Shown: piece by piece, positions 1 to 10,240 of the stretch
Position numbering within the stretch: position 1 is the stretch's first letter
Layout: every line of letters begins with the position of its first letter
NCBI GenBank assembly: GCA_911728435.2
Contig: OU452202.1
Coordinates: forward strand, 23,291,135 to 23,355,134
Source: Apoderus coryli
Taxonomy: Eukaryota > Arthropoda > Insecta > Coleoptera > Attelabidae
Reading direction: 5' to 3'
DNA: 64,000 nucleotides
The notes under the pieces: model-generated
What the model saw: the letters and a program-made list of their open reading frames with translations, nothing else
The model's database searches: none
Told to the model about the DNA's origin: nothing
Made by a program: the position numbers and the translations under genes

Positions 1-1046
1 TCATTAAAATGGCTGCCTCGGCTGGCCATGCAGTAGCCTACAAGATCGGTCCAATTTTTAAGCACATTATCGATTGTGTGCAGCTGTATTTCACCAATGG
101 CTTCACGAATATTGTCCTTTAAAGCGTCAATTGTCTCTGGCTTGTCGGCGTAACACTTATCTTTGACGGCACCCCACAAATAATAGTCCAACGGTGTCAA
201 ATCGCAGCTCCGAGGTGGCCAAACGACATCAGCTCTGCGGCTGATAATGCGATCTTCAAAAACAGGGCGCAAAACATATAATGTAGCTGCGGCTGTGTGG
301 CACGTAGCGCCGTCCTGTTGAAACCAAATGTTGCCAATATCCTCCTCTTCAATTTTTGTGAACAAAAATTCGTTCAACATGGCCCGATAACGATCGCCAT
401 TGACTGTAACGGCCAGTCCTTGCTCATTTTTGAAGAAAAATGGCCCAATTATGCCTCCGGACCAAAATCCGCACCAAACAGTGACTCGTTTTGGGTGCAT
501 CGGCTTTTCAATGTATGCGTGCAGGTTTTTAGCTTGTTTACATACCCGCCAAGATCAAAATGAGCTTCATCTGAAAAGATGATTTTTTTTGGCAAAATCG
601 GCATCTTCTGTAAGTCGATCGCCGGCCCACTGAGCGAAGCGAAAACGCATTGGATGGTCAGTTGGCTTCAACTCCTGAACCAATTGTACTTTGTATGGCG
701 TCATACCAAGGTCTTTATGCAAAATTCGTCTAAATGATGTCTCCGAAATGTTCAATTGTTGAGACCGACGGTGAATTGATGTTGATGGCGCTTCACGCAC
801 ACTTTCTGCCACAGCAGCAATATTCTCGGGTGTACGCACTGTTTTTGGCTTTTCACGCTTTGGTTTATCGATGAGGATGCCAGTTTCTTTCACTTTTTTT
901 ACGAGATAACGAACATACGGAGCTGACGGTGCTTCTCTTCTTCCAAAATCCGTACGCAATTTTCGCACACATTCTGCAACATTACCATGATTTTCAAAGT
1001 AATGTCGCAATATTTCCCAGCGTTGTTCAAGCGTATACACAACCAT
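1..1046 (-). pseudogene. Transposase with DUF4817-type HTH and DDE domain, frameshifted
   Basis: Cut-and-paste transposase. From 1046 the first frame encodes an N-terminal helix-turn-helix region (motif YTLEQRWEILRHYFENHGN), then a second HTH-like stretch ending in a motif like GMTPYKVQLVQEL, and stops at 567. The expected catalytic motif FSDEAHF appears one frame over, after a run of eight A residues near 585, so a 1-nt insertion in that homopolymer breaks the gene. A second shift near 540 restores the frame for HPKRVTVWCGFWSGG, then FQQDGATCH near 300-330 and DLTPLDYYLWG near 190, which supply the other two acidic residues. The C-terminus is open to the window edge. What is seen is an almost full-length but inactive gene; the homopolymer shift could also be a sequencing error. 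Confidence 0.8.
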
Positions 1047-1139
1047 ATTCGTTGAGCGGAAGGATAAAACTAATTATCTAATAATCAGACATGAGCTAAG
1101 TGTTATCCTTCACGAAATAAGCACTAGTTGAAAAAAAAA

Positions 1140-1239
1140 CGTAAGATGGCGGACCCGATATAAAATGACCAAAAACAAGTATTTCCGGTGAAATTAAAAA
1201 AAAAAAAATTTCATGAAACTAATAGTGTATCCACCCTGT
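1140..1239 (-). repeat. Terminal inverted repeat of the 1-1239 transposon
   Basis: About 100 bp between the transposase start and the flanking TA. It contains an A-rich run and the segment TATTTCCGGTGAAATT. The same segment recurs in reverse orientation at 61254-61321, where no transposase accompanies it. Confidence 0.7.
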
Positions 1240-1306
1240 ATCGACATATTTCTGGTGGCAGGCAATGGCTAGAGAGATAGTTATTTTCTGGTCCATGTTC
1301 CCTTAC

Positions 1307-1416
1307 CTGACAGGCCTGTTCTTCTTCGGCGAGATCCAGATTGCTGTGAATGCTGTTTGGGGGCACAATTAGTGCCCAGCCACCTGCGACAGTCACCCTT
1401 TTAATTCTGTGGCATG
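1307..1416 (-). other. Possible internal exon, gene not recognised
   Basis: On the minus strand a 110-bp open stretch is preceded by a long CT-rich tract and the acceptor TGACAG, and followed by the donor GTAAGG. It would encode about 36 residues, including VTVAGGWALIVPPNS. I do not recognise the protein. The plus strand of the same interval is also open (a hydrophobic stretch with FPYLTGLFFFGEIQ), so the coding strand is not secure. It is GC-richer than its surroundings, which is why I list it. It could be a real exon of a long-intron gene or chance. Confidence 0.3.
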
Positions 1417-1420
1417 CTGT

Positions 1421-1440
1421 CAGAGAGAGAGAGAGAGAGA
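1421..1440. repeat. (GA)n microsatellite
   Basis: Uninterrupted GA dinucleotide run just right of the exon-like stretch. On the minus strand it forms the polypyrimidine tract of the proposed acceptor. Confidence 0.9.
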
Positions 1441-2757
1441 GACCGAGCTGTTGTCACCGTCGTCGTCGACGCCAACTGTAATTTCGCAACAAATTGTGAC
1501 TTAATCGTGAAAAAATGAGCTTTTGTTATGTTGTAATTTTAGAATGGAATTGAATGAAAACAAAAAAAATCAAGAGGGAAGTTAGCGATAAAGAGAAGAA
1601 GGCGAAATGTTGATAACAATAGAATTAATAGATTAGGAATGAATAATGAATGTTGAGGGATGTAAAATGATTTTTGTAGAATAGCTAAGTAATGAGACAA
1701 GAACAAAGCACATATTTTCTTTTTTACAGGGTCACTGGTTACGAATAGACTCTTTTTATTGTTTTCATTGGCTATAAAGTCCTTTTCCGGGCAGCGAGCG
1801 TTAACTGCGTTGCTTTGGTGGATGTTAAAGCCAAAGTATTTCAGCCTTTGGCAGAGCAAATGTACTGTAGTTCTCTGTTGCTTCTTCGCAATACCGAGAA
1901 TTATCGTTTTTACTCATAGGCTCATCTTTTTGAGCCTTAAATCGAAGTTAGGAACTGTAAATGATTGGGAACTTTATTTTATGTTACATAAAAACGATTC
2001 GTAGATTAGATTAGAATATTGTCAAGAAATACAGAATTAGAACAGCCTTAATTGTTAAATATAGGATAATAATAAGAATAAAGGCCTTTATTCAACGACA
2101 AAAACAAAGAAGAAATGGGCAAGATTCAGTTCGGTCTTAATAAGACCGTCTGTTCAGCTAACCATATATAAGTTCAAGTTACGACCTGTATATGTTCAAT
2201 CACTAAGAAGTGTCTTTTGTTAAAATATTTTTTTTCTCGTTTTCTTATTCTTTGTTATGCAGATACCGTTTTTCTTTCACTTATTTCTGTAATCCGGAAA
2301 AACTCGCATTTAAGTGATTGCCGATCTTTTTACGGCATTTCCATGGAATCATCTTGTTTCATTAAGCTGATTGAATTTCTAGAAGGATATTTTAGCAATG
2401 TTTGTTTTATATACCTAAACTGATCTGAATATTGAGTTTAGTAAATATTTAAACAATGAAAGCAATCTGTCAGGTAAATAATATGACATCACTGAGTCCT
2501 TTTGATCCTGTTGCCAATATTAGACGTACTGATCCTCCCTAACCGAATGCTTAATGTTGTTGAACGCTTCTTAGACATAACAAGATTTTGAAAGGATAAA
2601 GAAGTACGAAAATTGGTTCTATTGTCATAAAATTAAGATAACGGATTGGGCTTAAAAAATGGTGCATTGAAATTAGGGATGTGTTCATTTATTCTGATAA
2701 AAAACAGTGTGAAAATTAGAATTATAAGGAGAATCCAAAAATCAAATAAACAAATAG
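1441..2757. other. AT-rich sequence, nothing recognised
   Basis: No domain or repeat identified. Short open frames at 1539-1859 (minus), 1759-2004 and 2217-2423 (plus) have no recognisable motif and look like chance in AT-rich DNA. A small hairpin, CGGTCTTAATAAGACCG, lies near 2132-2148. Confidence 0.5.
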
Positions 2758-3728
2758 GGAACTAATTTGAAAGTGGAGGAAAAGGTGAGAGAAAACAGAC
2801 GCTTTACAATTTGATCAATGTGCGACTGCTTTCCTCAATATTCTCGTAGTGTTTTGTATCGCATTGTGACCGAGAACTTGAATTACCGGAAATTGTGTTC
2901 ACGTTGGGTTCCAAAAATGTTGACGGATTTGCACAAAACCAAACGTTTAGGCAGTGCATTGACTTTCCTTGAGCGGTACCACAATGAAGGTGAAGATTTT
3001 TTAGACCAAATTGTTACTGGTGACGAAACATGGGTGGCCTACCTCACACCAGAATCGAAACAACAATCCATGGAATGGCGACATTCATCATCAGCCAAAA
3101 GAGTGAAGTTTAAGCAAACAATTTCTGCCCGGAAAATCATGTGCACAGTTTTTTGGGACAGAAAGGAGTATTGCTAGTGGAGTTTCTGCCTCGTAATGAG
3201 ACAATCAATACAGCGTCTTATTGTGAGACATTGAACAATCTGCGTCGTGCAATCCAGAACAAAAGACGTGGCAAGTTGAGTAAGGGTATCGTTTTGCTGC
3301 ATGACAATGCCCGTCCACATGTGGTTAATCGGACCAAAGATCTCATCAAATCTTTTAAATGGGAAACTCTAGATCATCCTCCATACAGCCCTGATCTGGC
3401 GCCCAGCGACTACCATTTGTTTCTGCACTTGACAAACACCTGGGTGGTCAGCGTCTTCAAGACGATAACGAAGTCAAAACATTTGCGATACAGTGGTTAA
3501 CAAGTCAGGCGGCAGAATTTTATGAGGAGGGTATTCAAAAACTGGCGCCACGTTATGACAAGTGCCTCAATATTCACGGAAATTATGTAGAAAAGTAGAT
3601 TAAGGTACAGGCTTTCATGTAAAAATAAAATTATTGCGATATCTTTGCACGTCTTTTTTTAATTCCAAAACGGTACTTACTTAAAAAACATGCCTCGTAT
3701 AACGCAAAGACTTTTGAGACACTCGGTA
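2758..3728 (+). mobile_element. Mariner (DD34D) element, 5' end lost
   Basis: Coding region on the plus strand followed by a 3' end reading GACACTCGGTA and a TA dinucleotide at about 3727-3730. A matching 5' terminal repeat was not found upstream, so the element is 5'-truncated or its left end has decayed. The protein resembles irritans-type mariners. A short sequence with the same terminal text, ACACTCGGTATA, occurs at about 45919-45930 without any transposase. Confidence 0.8.
2818..3598 (+). pseudogene. Mariner transposase, two frameshifts, N-terminal HTH missing
   Basis: Starts within the end of the DNA-binding region (motif LNYRKLCSRWVPKML) and keeps all three catalytic landmarks: TGDETWV near 3020 (first Asp), LLHDNARPH near 3295 (second Asp) and PPYSPDLAPSDYHLF near 3380-3420 (third Asp, 34-residue spacing expected). 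The frame is lost after WDRK near 3165, where one base is missing, and again near 3431 after LHL. Reading on in the next frame gives a normal mariner C-terminus that ends at a TAG about 3598. The conserved WVPHNL-equivalent is WVPKML. It is inactive, but divergence from the family looks modest. Confidence 0.85.
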
Positions 3729-4772
3729 TATGTACAATAGAGCATTTAAAAAATTTTATTTTGAACCAATCAACTTTTATTCGGGACACTTTTTACAAAA
3801 ACGTCAAATGATCAAGTTAAAGGGGGGTACATTTATAATAAATTCGAGTTTTGTTAAAATTTTGTTTTTTTCTTACTTAGTGTACGAAGTTATTGAATGA
3901 CTTGGTAAATGTTTCTCTTGGCCAACCTTTTATTAAATTTGTTATAAAATTGCAGATTACACAATATCAATATTTTAATGCGTTCCATATTTCCCACTAA
4001 AAATAATATTTACAACATTGTGAGTAGATACGAGAGTTAGAGAATATACAAAAAAGCAATCGCAAATTTCAATTAAAATGTAAATTAAAATATTTTCTAT
4101 TATATCACGAAAAAATCGGGTTTTCCATTCGGTTCGCGTCACTGGCCCATTTCCTGATTCGAAATCATAATTTTACGCGAGTTATTCATCTAAAATTAAT
4201 TTCCGCTTTTTCGATTAAAAATATCATGCTAAATTAAATCTGCAGGGCGGCTCCTTATTTATTTGTACACCCTTAGCAGGAACAAAAAAATTATAATTGC
4301 ACAGTGGTCGGCTATTACGAAAGTAAAATCACAAAAAGATCTAAGTGGAAGTCCAAAATAATGTCGACTAGAATAGAACAAAACCTCTATAAGGTGACAC
4401 GTGTTTGCAGTGATCAGATTATACAAGATCTGATGTATTCGTTTAATTGCTGAATATTCAATTAGTAGGCTTGTTATCTCCATCAACAGCGAAATTACGC
4501 AGGAGTAAACGATCGTGGTACTTATATGGGGTGTTCCAATAGAAATGGTCTAAAATATACTTTTTATAAATAAATAATCTCTTATAATAGAATTTCTGTT
4601 TTCACATATTTTCTGCCAATATTGGTTTGACCAAAATCAGATGCAGACGGTAACAAGGCATTACACTACAAATAATATTTGTGTAAAATAACCATAAAAA
4701 TCATAAGTAATATTATGCCCTGGTTTACCATGTAAAAATTACATTGTTATATGTGCAAAATAAAATAATGTA
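3729..4772. other. AT-rich sequence, nothing recognised
   Basis: No gene or repeat family identified. A 75-codon minus-strand frame at 4259-4486 has no recognisable motif. Confidence 0.5.
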
Positions 4773-5010
4773 TTGATAGGTAAATTTACACATTCAGTTG
4801 TTTAATAATTAATACAAGGTTTATGTAGTTTTAATTATTAGTGATTGAAATTTAATGTAAGAATCCCATTATGGACATGTAAAAGCATGTCTTGATAGGT
4901 AAATTTACATGTTTAGTTACGTAAAAATTAATACAACCTTCATGTAGTTTTAATTATTTTTGCATGAAATTTAATGTAAAATTCCCATTGTGTATATATT
5001 TACAATTACG
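4773..5010. repeat. Two-copy tandem duplication, 119-bp period
   Basis: TTGATAGGTAAATTTACA at 4773 recurs as TTGATAGGTAAATTTACA at 4892. The following landmarks, TGTAGTTTTAATTATT, GAAATTTAATGTAA and TCCCATT, keep the same spacing. The copies are clearly diverged. Sequence just left of 4773 shows weaker similarity, so a third decayed unit is possible. Confidence 0.75.
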
Positions 5011-5699
5011 TAGTTGAACACGTATAAATACAAGATACTCCAAGGGGTACCTGTACAGGGTGATTCAACTTATAATGGAGAATCTTCACCTGCGAGTTAT
5101 ATGGTTTAAAATATGATGAAAAGCATAATATAGACAGGTGGGAAAATGGGGTCCTATTCAACATACCTACATGCTGTTAAAAGTGTAGTCAGATTATACT
5201 TTTTTAAATACGTTTAAAAATTAAAGATTACATTAACTAAATTTAGGACAGCTAATAGACTTTTTACTCTGCAGTAAACAAGTTTTCACTAAAACAATCA
5301 GCAGTACGACATATGGGGGAGACTGAAGCTAAATGTTTGGCCAACTCTTCTTTTTTTTTTTCAAATTTAAGCTTTTATCCATTTTAGTCGAAAGTAGTAA
5401 GTTGTAATAAAAAAAAACAAAAACGCCTTTTTTGTTAAGAATTGTCAAGATTTTATAAGGATTAAGCTTAAATTTAAAAAAAGGAATACAAAAAAGTTGG
5501 ACCAACGGCAAGATTGAAGTTAAAGCAAGCATGGCACGGATGCGAACCCTGATGGCTTCTGGACTTCTTAAATTTTAAACGGGAAACAGGAGATTTTACG
5601 TAGTTTGATGTAATTCAGCGTACTTCTACATACTCTCACATAACGTTACATCTTTTCAGTCAATAACTCGATAGAAAAGATCTGTGGTGACATTATTAA
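5011..5699. other. AT-rich; possible transposon end at 5053
   Basis: TACAGGGTGATTCAAC near 5053 resembles the outer end of a Tc1/mariner-type element and may belong to the transposase relic that follows. No open frame of interest. The frame at 5329-5532 (minus) is low-complexity. Confidence 0.35.
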
Positions 5700-6110
5700 A
5701 AAAAGCTCATTTGCATCCATACAAAATACACCTGAATCAAGAGCTTGAAGATGGAGTCATGTATTCTGCAATGTAATGTTAGACCCAATTGACTTGAATC
5801 TAAACTTTACAAGCAACATTCTTTTCACTGATGAAGCCACTTTTACTTTGCATGGATTCGTAAATAAACCAAACTTTCGATAGTGGTCTTCCGAAAATCC
5901 ACCTGGATCATGGAGGGACGAATTTAGCGACCACAAAAAATTAATGTATGGTTGGGTATGTTGGATCATGATCTTATTGGGCCGTTCTTCATTGATGGAA
6001 ATTTTAGAGCTGAAAAATATTTAAATTTGCTATGAGAAGAAATTATACCTGCTGTGTTGGCAGTGCGCCTAATTAATGATGTTTGGTTACAGCAGGACGG
6101 AAGTAATTTT
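5700..6110 (+). pseudogene. Tc1/mariner-type transposase relic (DUF4817 group)
   Basis: No long frame survives, but reading across frames recovers family landmarks in order: HPYKIHLNQEL near 5718-5750, LFTDEATFTLHGFVN near 5820-5870, a segment like NVWLG near 5940, GPFFIDGNF near 5982-6005, and INDVWLQQDG near 6075-6105 carrying the second acidic position. Stops and shifts interrupt the segments. It belongs to the same broad group as the 1-1239 element but is not the same family, and is much older. The C-terminal third is not found. Confidence 0.65.
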
Positions 6111-7274
6111 GCTTAGAATGACAAACTGAACAATTCTATCCATGTTTGCTGACTGGGATAAGTACCGATAATCATCACTGGCTCCTGGGCTATTAACATC
6201 ATGATTTCAAATATTCAGTTTTAATAAAAATTTCCAAATATTACATGATTATTTGAATGAATTTTTCTGGCGTTTAGATCCACCAATTTTAAAATAACAA
6301 ACTCTAACGAGAATACTTGTAGATTAAAATTTTAAAATGCTTGAGTAACGCATTCGAGACGAGGACTTGCATATAACATATAAGCATGTAGAAAGATCGT
6401 AGTTAAAGAATTGAAAAATCTGATATTTCTAATCGTTCTCTGAACCGTGCTCAAAATAAACCATAAACTATAGCTGAATTGACGACCAAGTCAGTTGAAA
6501 AGTCCTCTCATTGTTCCAATCTATAAAAAAGAGGAAGCCTGACATCGATTGACAATTTCAGAACCATAGCTTGAATCAGTTGCAGATGAGCCTCCAAGTA
6601 AGAATCTAGAAAATTCACGGACAACCCTCAGTAAAACCGGAACTGAGCAATTTTGTAACAAGCTTGTCGTGAGATAAGGAATCAATTCAATTCAGATAGT
6701 ATTTTGAAAAAAATCGCCCGTTTCACCACCCATATTCCAACAACCCTGTGGCCTCCACGAACTTGTGGAGTTCAGTTATGTGTTGGGTGTCAATATCTGC
6801 GGCCGGATCATTAACCCAATACTTTTTCCAGTCAGTGTAGTTATTTTTATTACTGTCGGTATCCTTTGGCTTATATACGAGGGAGAAATGTATCAAAAAC
6901 GCTGCATTCGATGCCCTTTTATAATGTAAAGACTTTCGATACACAATAATAACAAAGGGGTGTTTTTATAACTAGTCAAATTGATTCGGTTTTTGATAAA
7001 TATCTAAGTGGTTCGCGTGTTTTTAAAGGAACTTCGAAAACAGTACAAAATACCCACAATTATTGTTTTAAATAAAATAATAAATTGTTTATCACTGGGT
7101 AAAGATTAAGTGAAAAATGGTTTGAAGCAAAGAACAGATCCATCAAATTATCCAAATATATTTCCGCCCCCTGAAGCCAATCGCGCATATACATATACAT
7201 ATCTCAATAAATGTTTTATCTATTTGTAAAAAAAATATTTTCAGTATTAAAAGGATTTCATGTCCGTAAATATA
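6111..7274. other. Unassigned sequence
   Basis: A minus-strand frame at 6723-6944 (73 codons, ending in EATGLLEYGW) has fairly balanced composition but no family I recognise. The sequence near 6500-6560 translates to a stretch like VPIYKKEEA, faintly reminiscent of a LINE reverse transcriptase, but I would not call it. The rest is AT-rich. Confidence 0.4.
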
Positions 7275-7690
7275 ATAAATGAAAATAATTTCGTGGCAAA
7301 GCGGACTAAAATGTTGGTTTTACCTAAACAAGGAATTTTGTTTAATTTAGCAGCGCCCCAGTCTAATTCAATAGAACCAGACCGAGGCATGGGTCGACAG
7401 ATACTGACAAATTCGTTTCGCTCTTGTTATGACCTCGTCAGAGTACCATAGTCGTGGCCCATCTACAAATATCAGCCTACATTTAAGCACAATAGGATAC
7501 ACAACAGTAGACACATGTAAACACGTATCATCTACATGTACATAGTAATGCATATCCTATACCATGCAGAGGCCGAACAAACTCGATGTATAAGTAATAC
7601 CAGTCGTATAAATGCTAAATTAAACAAAATTTCTTGTGTAGGTAAAACCAACATTTTAGTCCGCTTTGCCACGAAATTATTTTCATTTAT
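7275..7690. mobile_element. Inverted-repeat (foldback/MITE-like) element, 77-bp arms
   Basis: The left arm 7275-7351 and right arm 7614-7690 are reverse complements with only two mismatches. Each starts ATAAATGAAAATAATTTCGT at its outer end. The 262-bp centre carries no recognisable gene, only scattered short frames. No target-site duplication could be assigned with confidence. The right end lies 6 bp from the start of the ABCC pseudo-exon at 7697, so the T-rich outer end of the arm supplies its apparent polypyrimidine tract. Confidence 0.75.
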
Positions 7691-7696
7691 TTTCAG

Positions 7697-8015
7697 AATT
7701 TGTTGGTGAAAAAACCTCCCAATATCGGTTTAGAATAGCTGTACGTACAGACGAAAGAATCAGATTAATGAACGAAGTCATAGCTGGCATCCAAGTAATC
7801 AAAATCCAAAAAGCCATTTATCAAATTGATAGAATTAAGCAGAAGGTATGTATTTGATAATGTTAAAGGCATGATAAATCCACACACCAAATGAAACTAC
7901 TAACATTGATAAATGTTCGTTCCTTAATTACAGAAAAGAAGTCAGTGAAATTTAAAAACTATCAATACTACGAGCAGTGATAATGTCCATGAACATCTTC
8001 TCAGGCCGAACAGCG
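7697..8015 (+). pseudogene. ABCC/MRP-type ABC transporter, two-exon relic
   Basis: Exon A (7697-7845) follows acceptor TTTCAG and ends at donor GTATGT. It encodes FVGEKTS, then RTDERIRLMNEVIAGIQVIK, a hallmark of the first transmembrane domain of ABCC4-type exporters. Family members continue with a MYAWEKPF-like coupling segment. Here that part is damaged: the text after VIK jumps to KKPFIKLIELSRR one frame over, which fits a deletion of about 13 bases. Exon B starts at 7934 after ACAG and joins in the shifted frame (KEVSEI, stop, KLSILRAVIMSMNIF), as the next family segment should read. One frameshift and a TAA make it non-functional. The preserved intron shows a duplicated genomic copy or decayed gene, not a retrocopy. 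No other ABCC exon was found. Confidence 0.75.
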
Positions 8016-8815
8016 CATGCCCAAAAATAACGTGCGCCTTCGTTGTAAGGGCTGGTTTAACTGATCATCATAAAATAATGTAATACTCTTACAATAAATT
8101 GCAATTATTAATGTAAAATTTAAGAATCGGCTTGAAAAATGGGAATAAAACCTCCAACATTAGGACATACAGCCGTAATCGACACACGCAAAATCCCATT
8201 TGTCCATAATTTCCATTATCGTTGTAATGTTGGTTCAGATACTTTTTAATTGAAAGATCAAAAGGACGTTGTTGCAAATGGCATACTAATACCCCCTATA
8301 ACGATTCACTCACTATATTTGTCTATGTCCTAAGGGACCTTGACGGGGATAATAGTTAGGCATCACCCTAAGGGAATAACTGCATTTGTTTCATCGTGAA
8401 AACGCTGCACAACATCTCTACGATATACTGAAGGGATGCCCTGTGCACAGGGTAAATGGATGCAGGCACAGGCCCTTCGTTATCTATATCCACACTATGT
8501 GTATGTGTTGTATACGACTCTCTGCATTGATATAGTATGTATATATCCAAGAATCTAATTATTTTCCATGGGGTATAGATAAGTTTTTATCACACTGTAA
8601 ATAATTTAATTCCAGTGCATAAGCTGTGAGATAAACCTGCGATTTTGGGGGATTATATATTAATTAGTATGAGACCTTCATTATAGACTCCACGACAAAA
8701 TTAGGTTCTTTCACAGCTTTTATCTCTTTTGATGGTTATGGTTTCGAAAAGATATATCATCACTGTTTTTCATGCTAAGAACGATTTTCCCTACGACCTT
8801 GTAGGTCCTAGGTTT
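8016..8815. other. Unassigned sequence
   Basis: No recognisable gene. Frames at 8089-8277 and 8368-8550 (minus) carry no motif. Confidence 0.5.
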
Positions 8816-9360
8816 TACATAATAATAATTATAACAACAACGCGTAGTCTGCAAGGTAATTCGTGAGATAGATCACGAGCATGAAGGGATTGAAGCGTTG
8901 CTTTTTTTTCGGCAGCACAACGAGTGGTAAATGAAGTCTCTTTGATACTTGACGACCGGCGAGCGCGTGAATCCTCAATCAATCCGCAAACCGGAAGGCC
9001 CGCATAAAGGAGGCAGAGGTCAGCAGGCTTTTTCACCTTCATCAGGGCAAGCCCCTTCACGGTGTCTTCTATAACACCATTCAGGACATGGGTTTGTCGA
9101 GGCCGCTGACCCTCTCTTTTTTAAGATCAGGCAGGCTAAATTCAGAGACGGAGGGTTTCATTATTGCTTGTCAGAATGGGTCTTGAGGCTTGCCAGATAC
9201 ACTAATACTGGTTTCTCTTCAATGCGCATAAATCTGTCGCCTCTTTCAAGCTTCATGGCGAGATAGTGAGCGAAATTGAGCAAGTGATTTGTATTTTCTA
9301 CTGCTGTTTGAACTGTATTCCTTGGGCGACTTAAAGCCGAGTCCATTTCCTTGGGTAAAC
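8816..9360 (-). other. GC-richer block, possibly a LINE 3' end on the minus strand
   Basis: Two minus-strand frames (8815-9060 and 9161-9346) sit in a block with higher GC than its flanks. On the minus strand the block ends in TAATTATTATTATG, a tail of the sort seen on several LINEs in this window. I do not recognise either protein, so the LINE reading rests on the tail and composition only. Confidence 0.3.
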
Positions 9361-9423
9361 TCTATTCCCATATTTGCTCAATTAAGATCGAGCTTGTCCA
9401 GATTATTCTCTGCGGGAAGCTTA

Positions 9424-9451
9424 CCCCTTACCACCTTCTCGTGGTAAGGGG
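9424..9451. repeat. Short hairpin
   Basis: CCCCTTACCAC and GTGGTAAGGGG are perfect 11-bp inverted arms around a CTTCTC-type loop. It is too short and isolated to assign; it may be part of a retrotransposon untranslated region. Confidence 0.6.
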
Positions 9452-9834
9452 CGCGCAACGTCCTTGGGAAATTAGTCGTAAGCTCTGCATACGCTGGCGT
9501 TTGTAACCTGTAAGCACCCAACGCGGCTAAGGGTTCCGCTAGATTTACCCACAACTAGCACTCTCTTCCATTTTCTTCCTCCTTTTTCCTTTTCCAACTT
9601 TGTTTAGTGTATCCCCTTTTCGCTTTTGTTGAGAGACCATTGTCTCTCTAGTTTAAGTAGTTTTAATTAGTTTTAAGTCAGCTTGTGCTGTGTTACTCTT
9701 TTGTAGAGTGTTTTGGGCCATCTAATTGCTCTTATATATTTGTATGGCCAATAGTGGTTCGTTGGTAATGGATGGTCCACAATTAGAGCATGCCTGTGGC
9801 GCTCCTACAGATCTTTCGTCCGTAATATTGATTG

Positions 9835-10077
9835 ATTATTGACACTGGCTTGGAATTCCGAGTAACCCTGACATCGTTCTCCTTGACAAGACCAACAAAA
9901 AGATATTCAGCTCTGGCCGGGACGAACATTATTGTTAAGGAGAACGAGAAACGGATGAAGTATCAGGATCTCCTCTGTGACCCACGACACTCTGTGGTCG
10001 TTGTGGTTTTCATCATCGGGTCATTGGGGGGCATGAGACATATGCTGACCTCAAATCTACAGAAGATGCCTGCTTGA
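9835..10077 (+). pseudogene. Non-LTR retrotransposon C-terminus, relic
   Basis: Across two frames the block encodes NPDIVLLDKTNKKIF and then IIVKENEKRMKYQDLL followed by a stretch like SLGGMRHMLTSNLQK. This is the C-terminal region found downstream of reverse transcriptase in many arthropod LINE polyproteins. A frameshift separates the two halves and the reverse transcriptase itself is absent. It is followed within 170 bp by a different LINE in the same orientation. Confidence 0.55.
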
Positions 10078-10240
10078 GTATGCGATAGTTTCCTTTCAGA
10101 ATTTCAGAGGACCAGGGTCAAAATTGCTGTCAACTTAGTTGAATATCTTTGTTTGCTTCTTTGATCTTTTTGTACGATTCGACGAGTAAATATCTGGTTG
10201 AGAATGACTATGGGAGAAGGAAGGTTGACGGGGTTATGTT

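Larger units (their letters stand above)
1..1239 (-). mobile_element. Tc1/mariner-superfamily transposon, partial at left edge
   Basis: A DNA transposon read on the minus strand. Its 5' end is the terminal repeat near 1140-1239, ending in CACCCTG next to a TA dinucleotide, the target usual for this superfamily. The transposase follows from 1046 downward and runs past base 1, so the 3' terminal repeat is outside the window. A separate fragment of the same terminal repeat lies at 61254-61321 in opposite orientation, which confirms it as a repeat family. Family name within the superfamily is not certain. Confidence 0.8.

Noticed and set aside
297..582. Plus-strand ORFs at 297-563 and 400-582
   Set aside because: Antisense to the transposase at 1-1046.
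6723..6944. 73-codon minus-strand ORF with balanced composition
   Set aside because: No recognisable family, no convincing splice sites; not supportable as a gene.
9046..9070. CCTGATGAAGGTGAAA on the minus strand
   Set aside because: Core-like blocks are present but stem II and the cleavage triplet are not; chance match in coding-like sequence.
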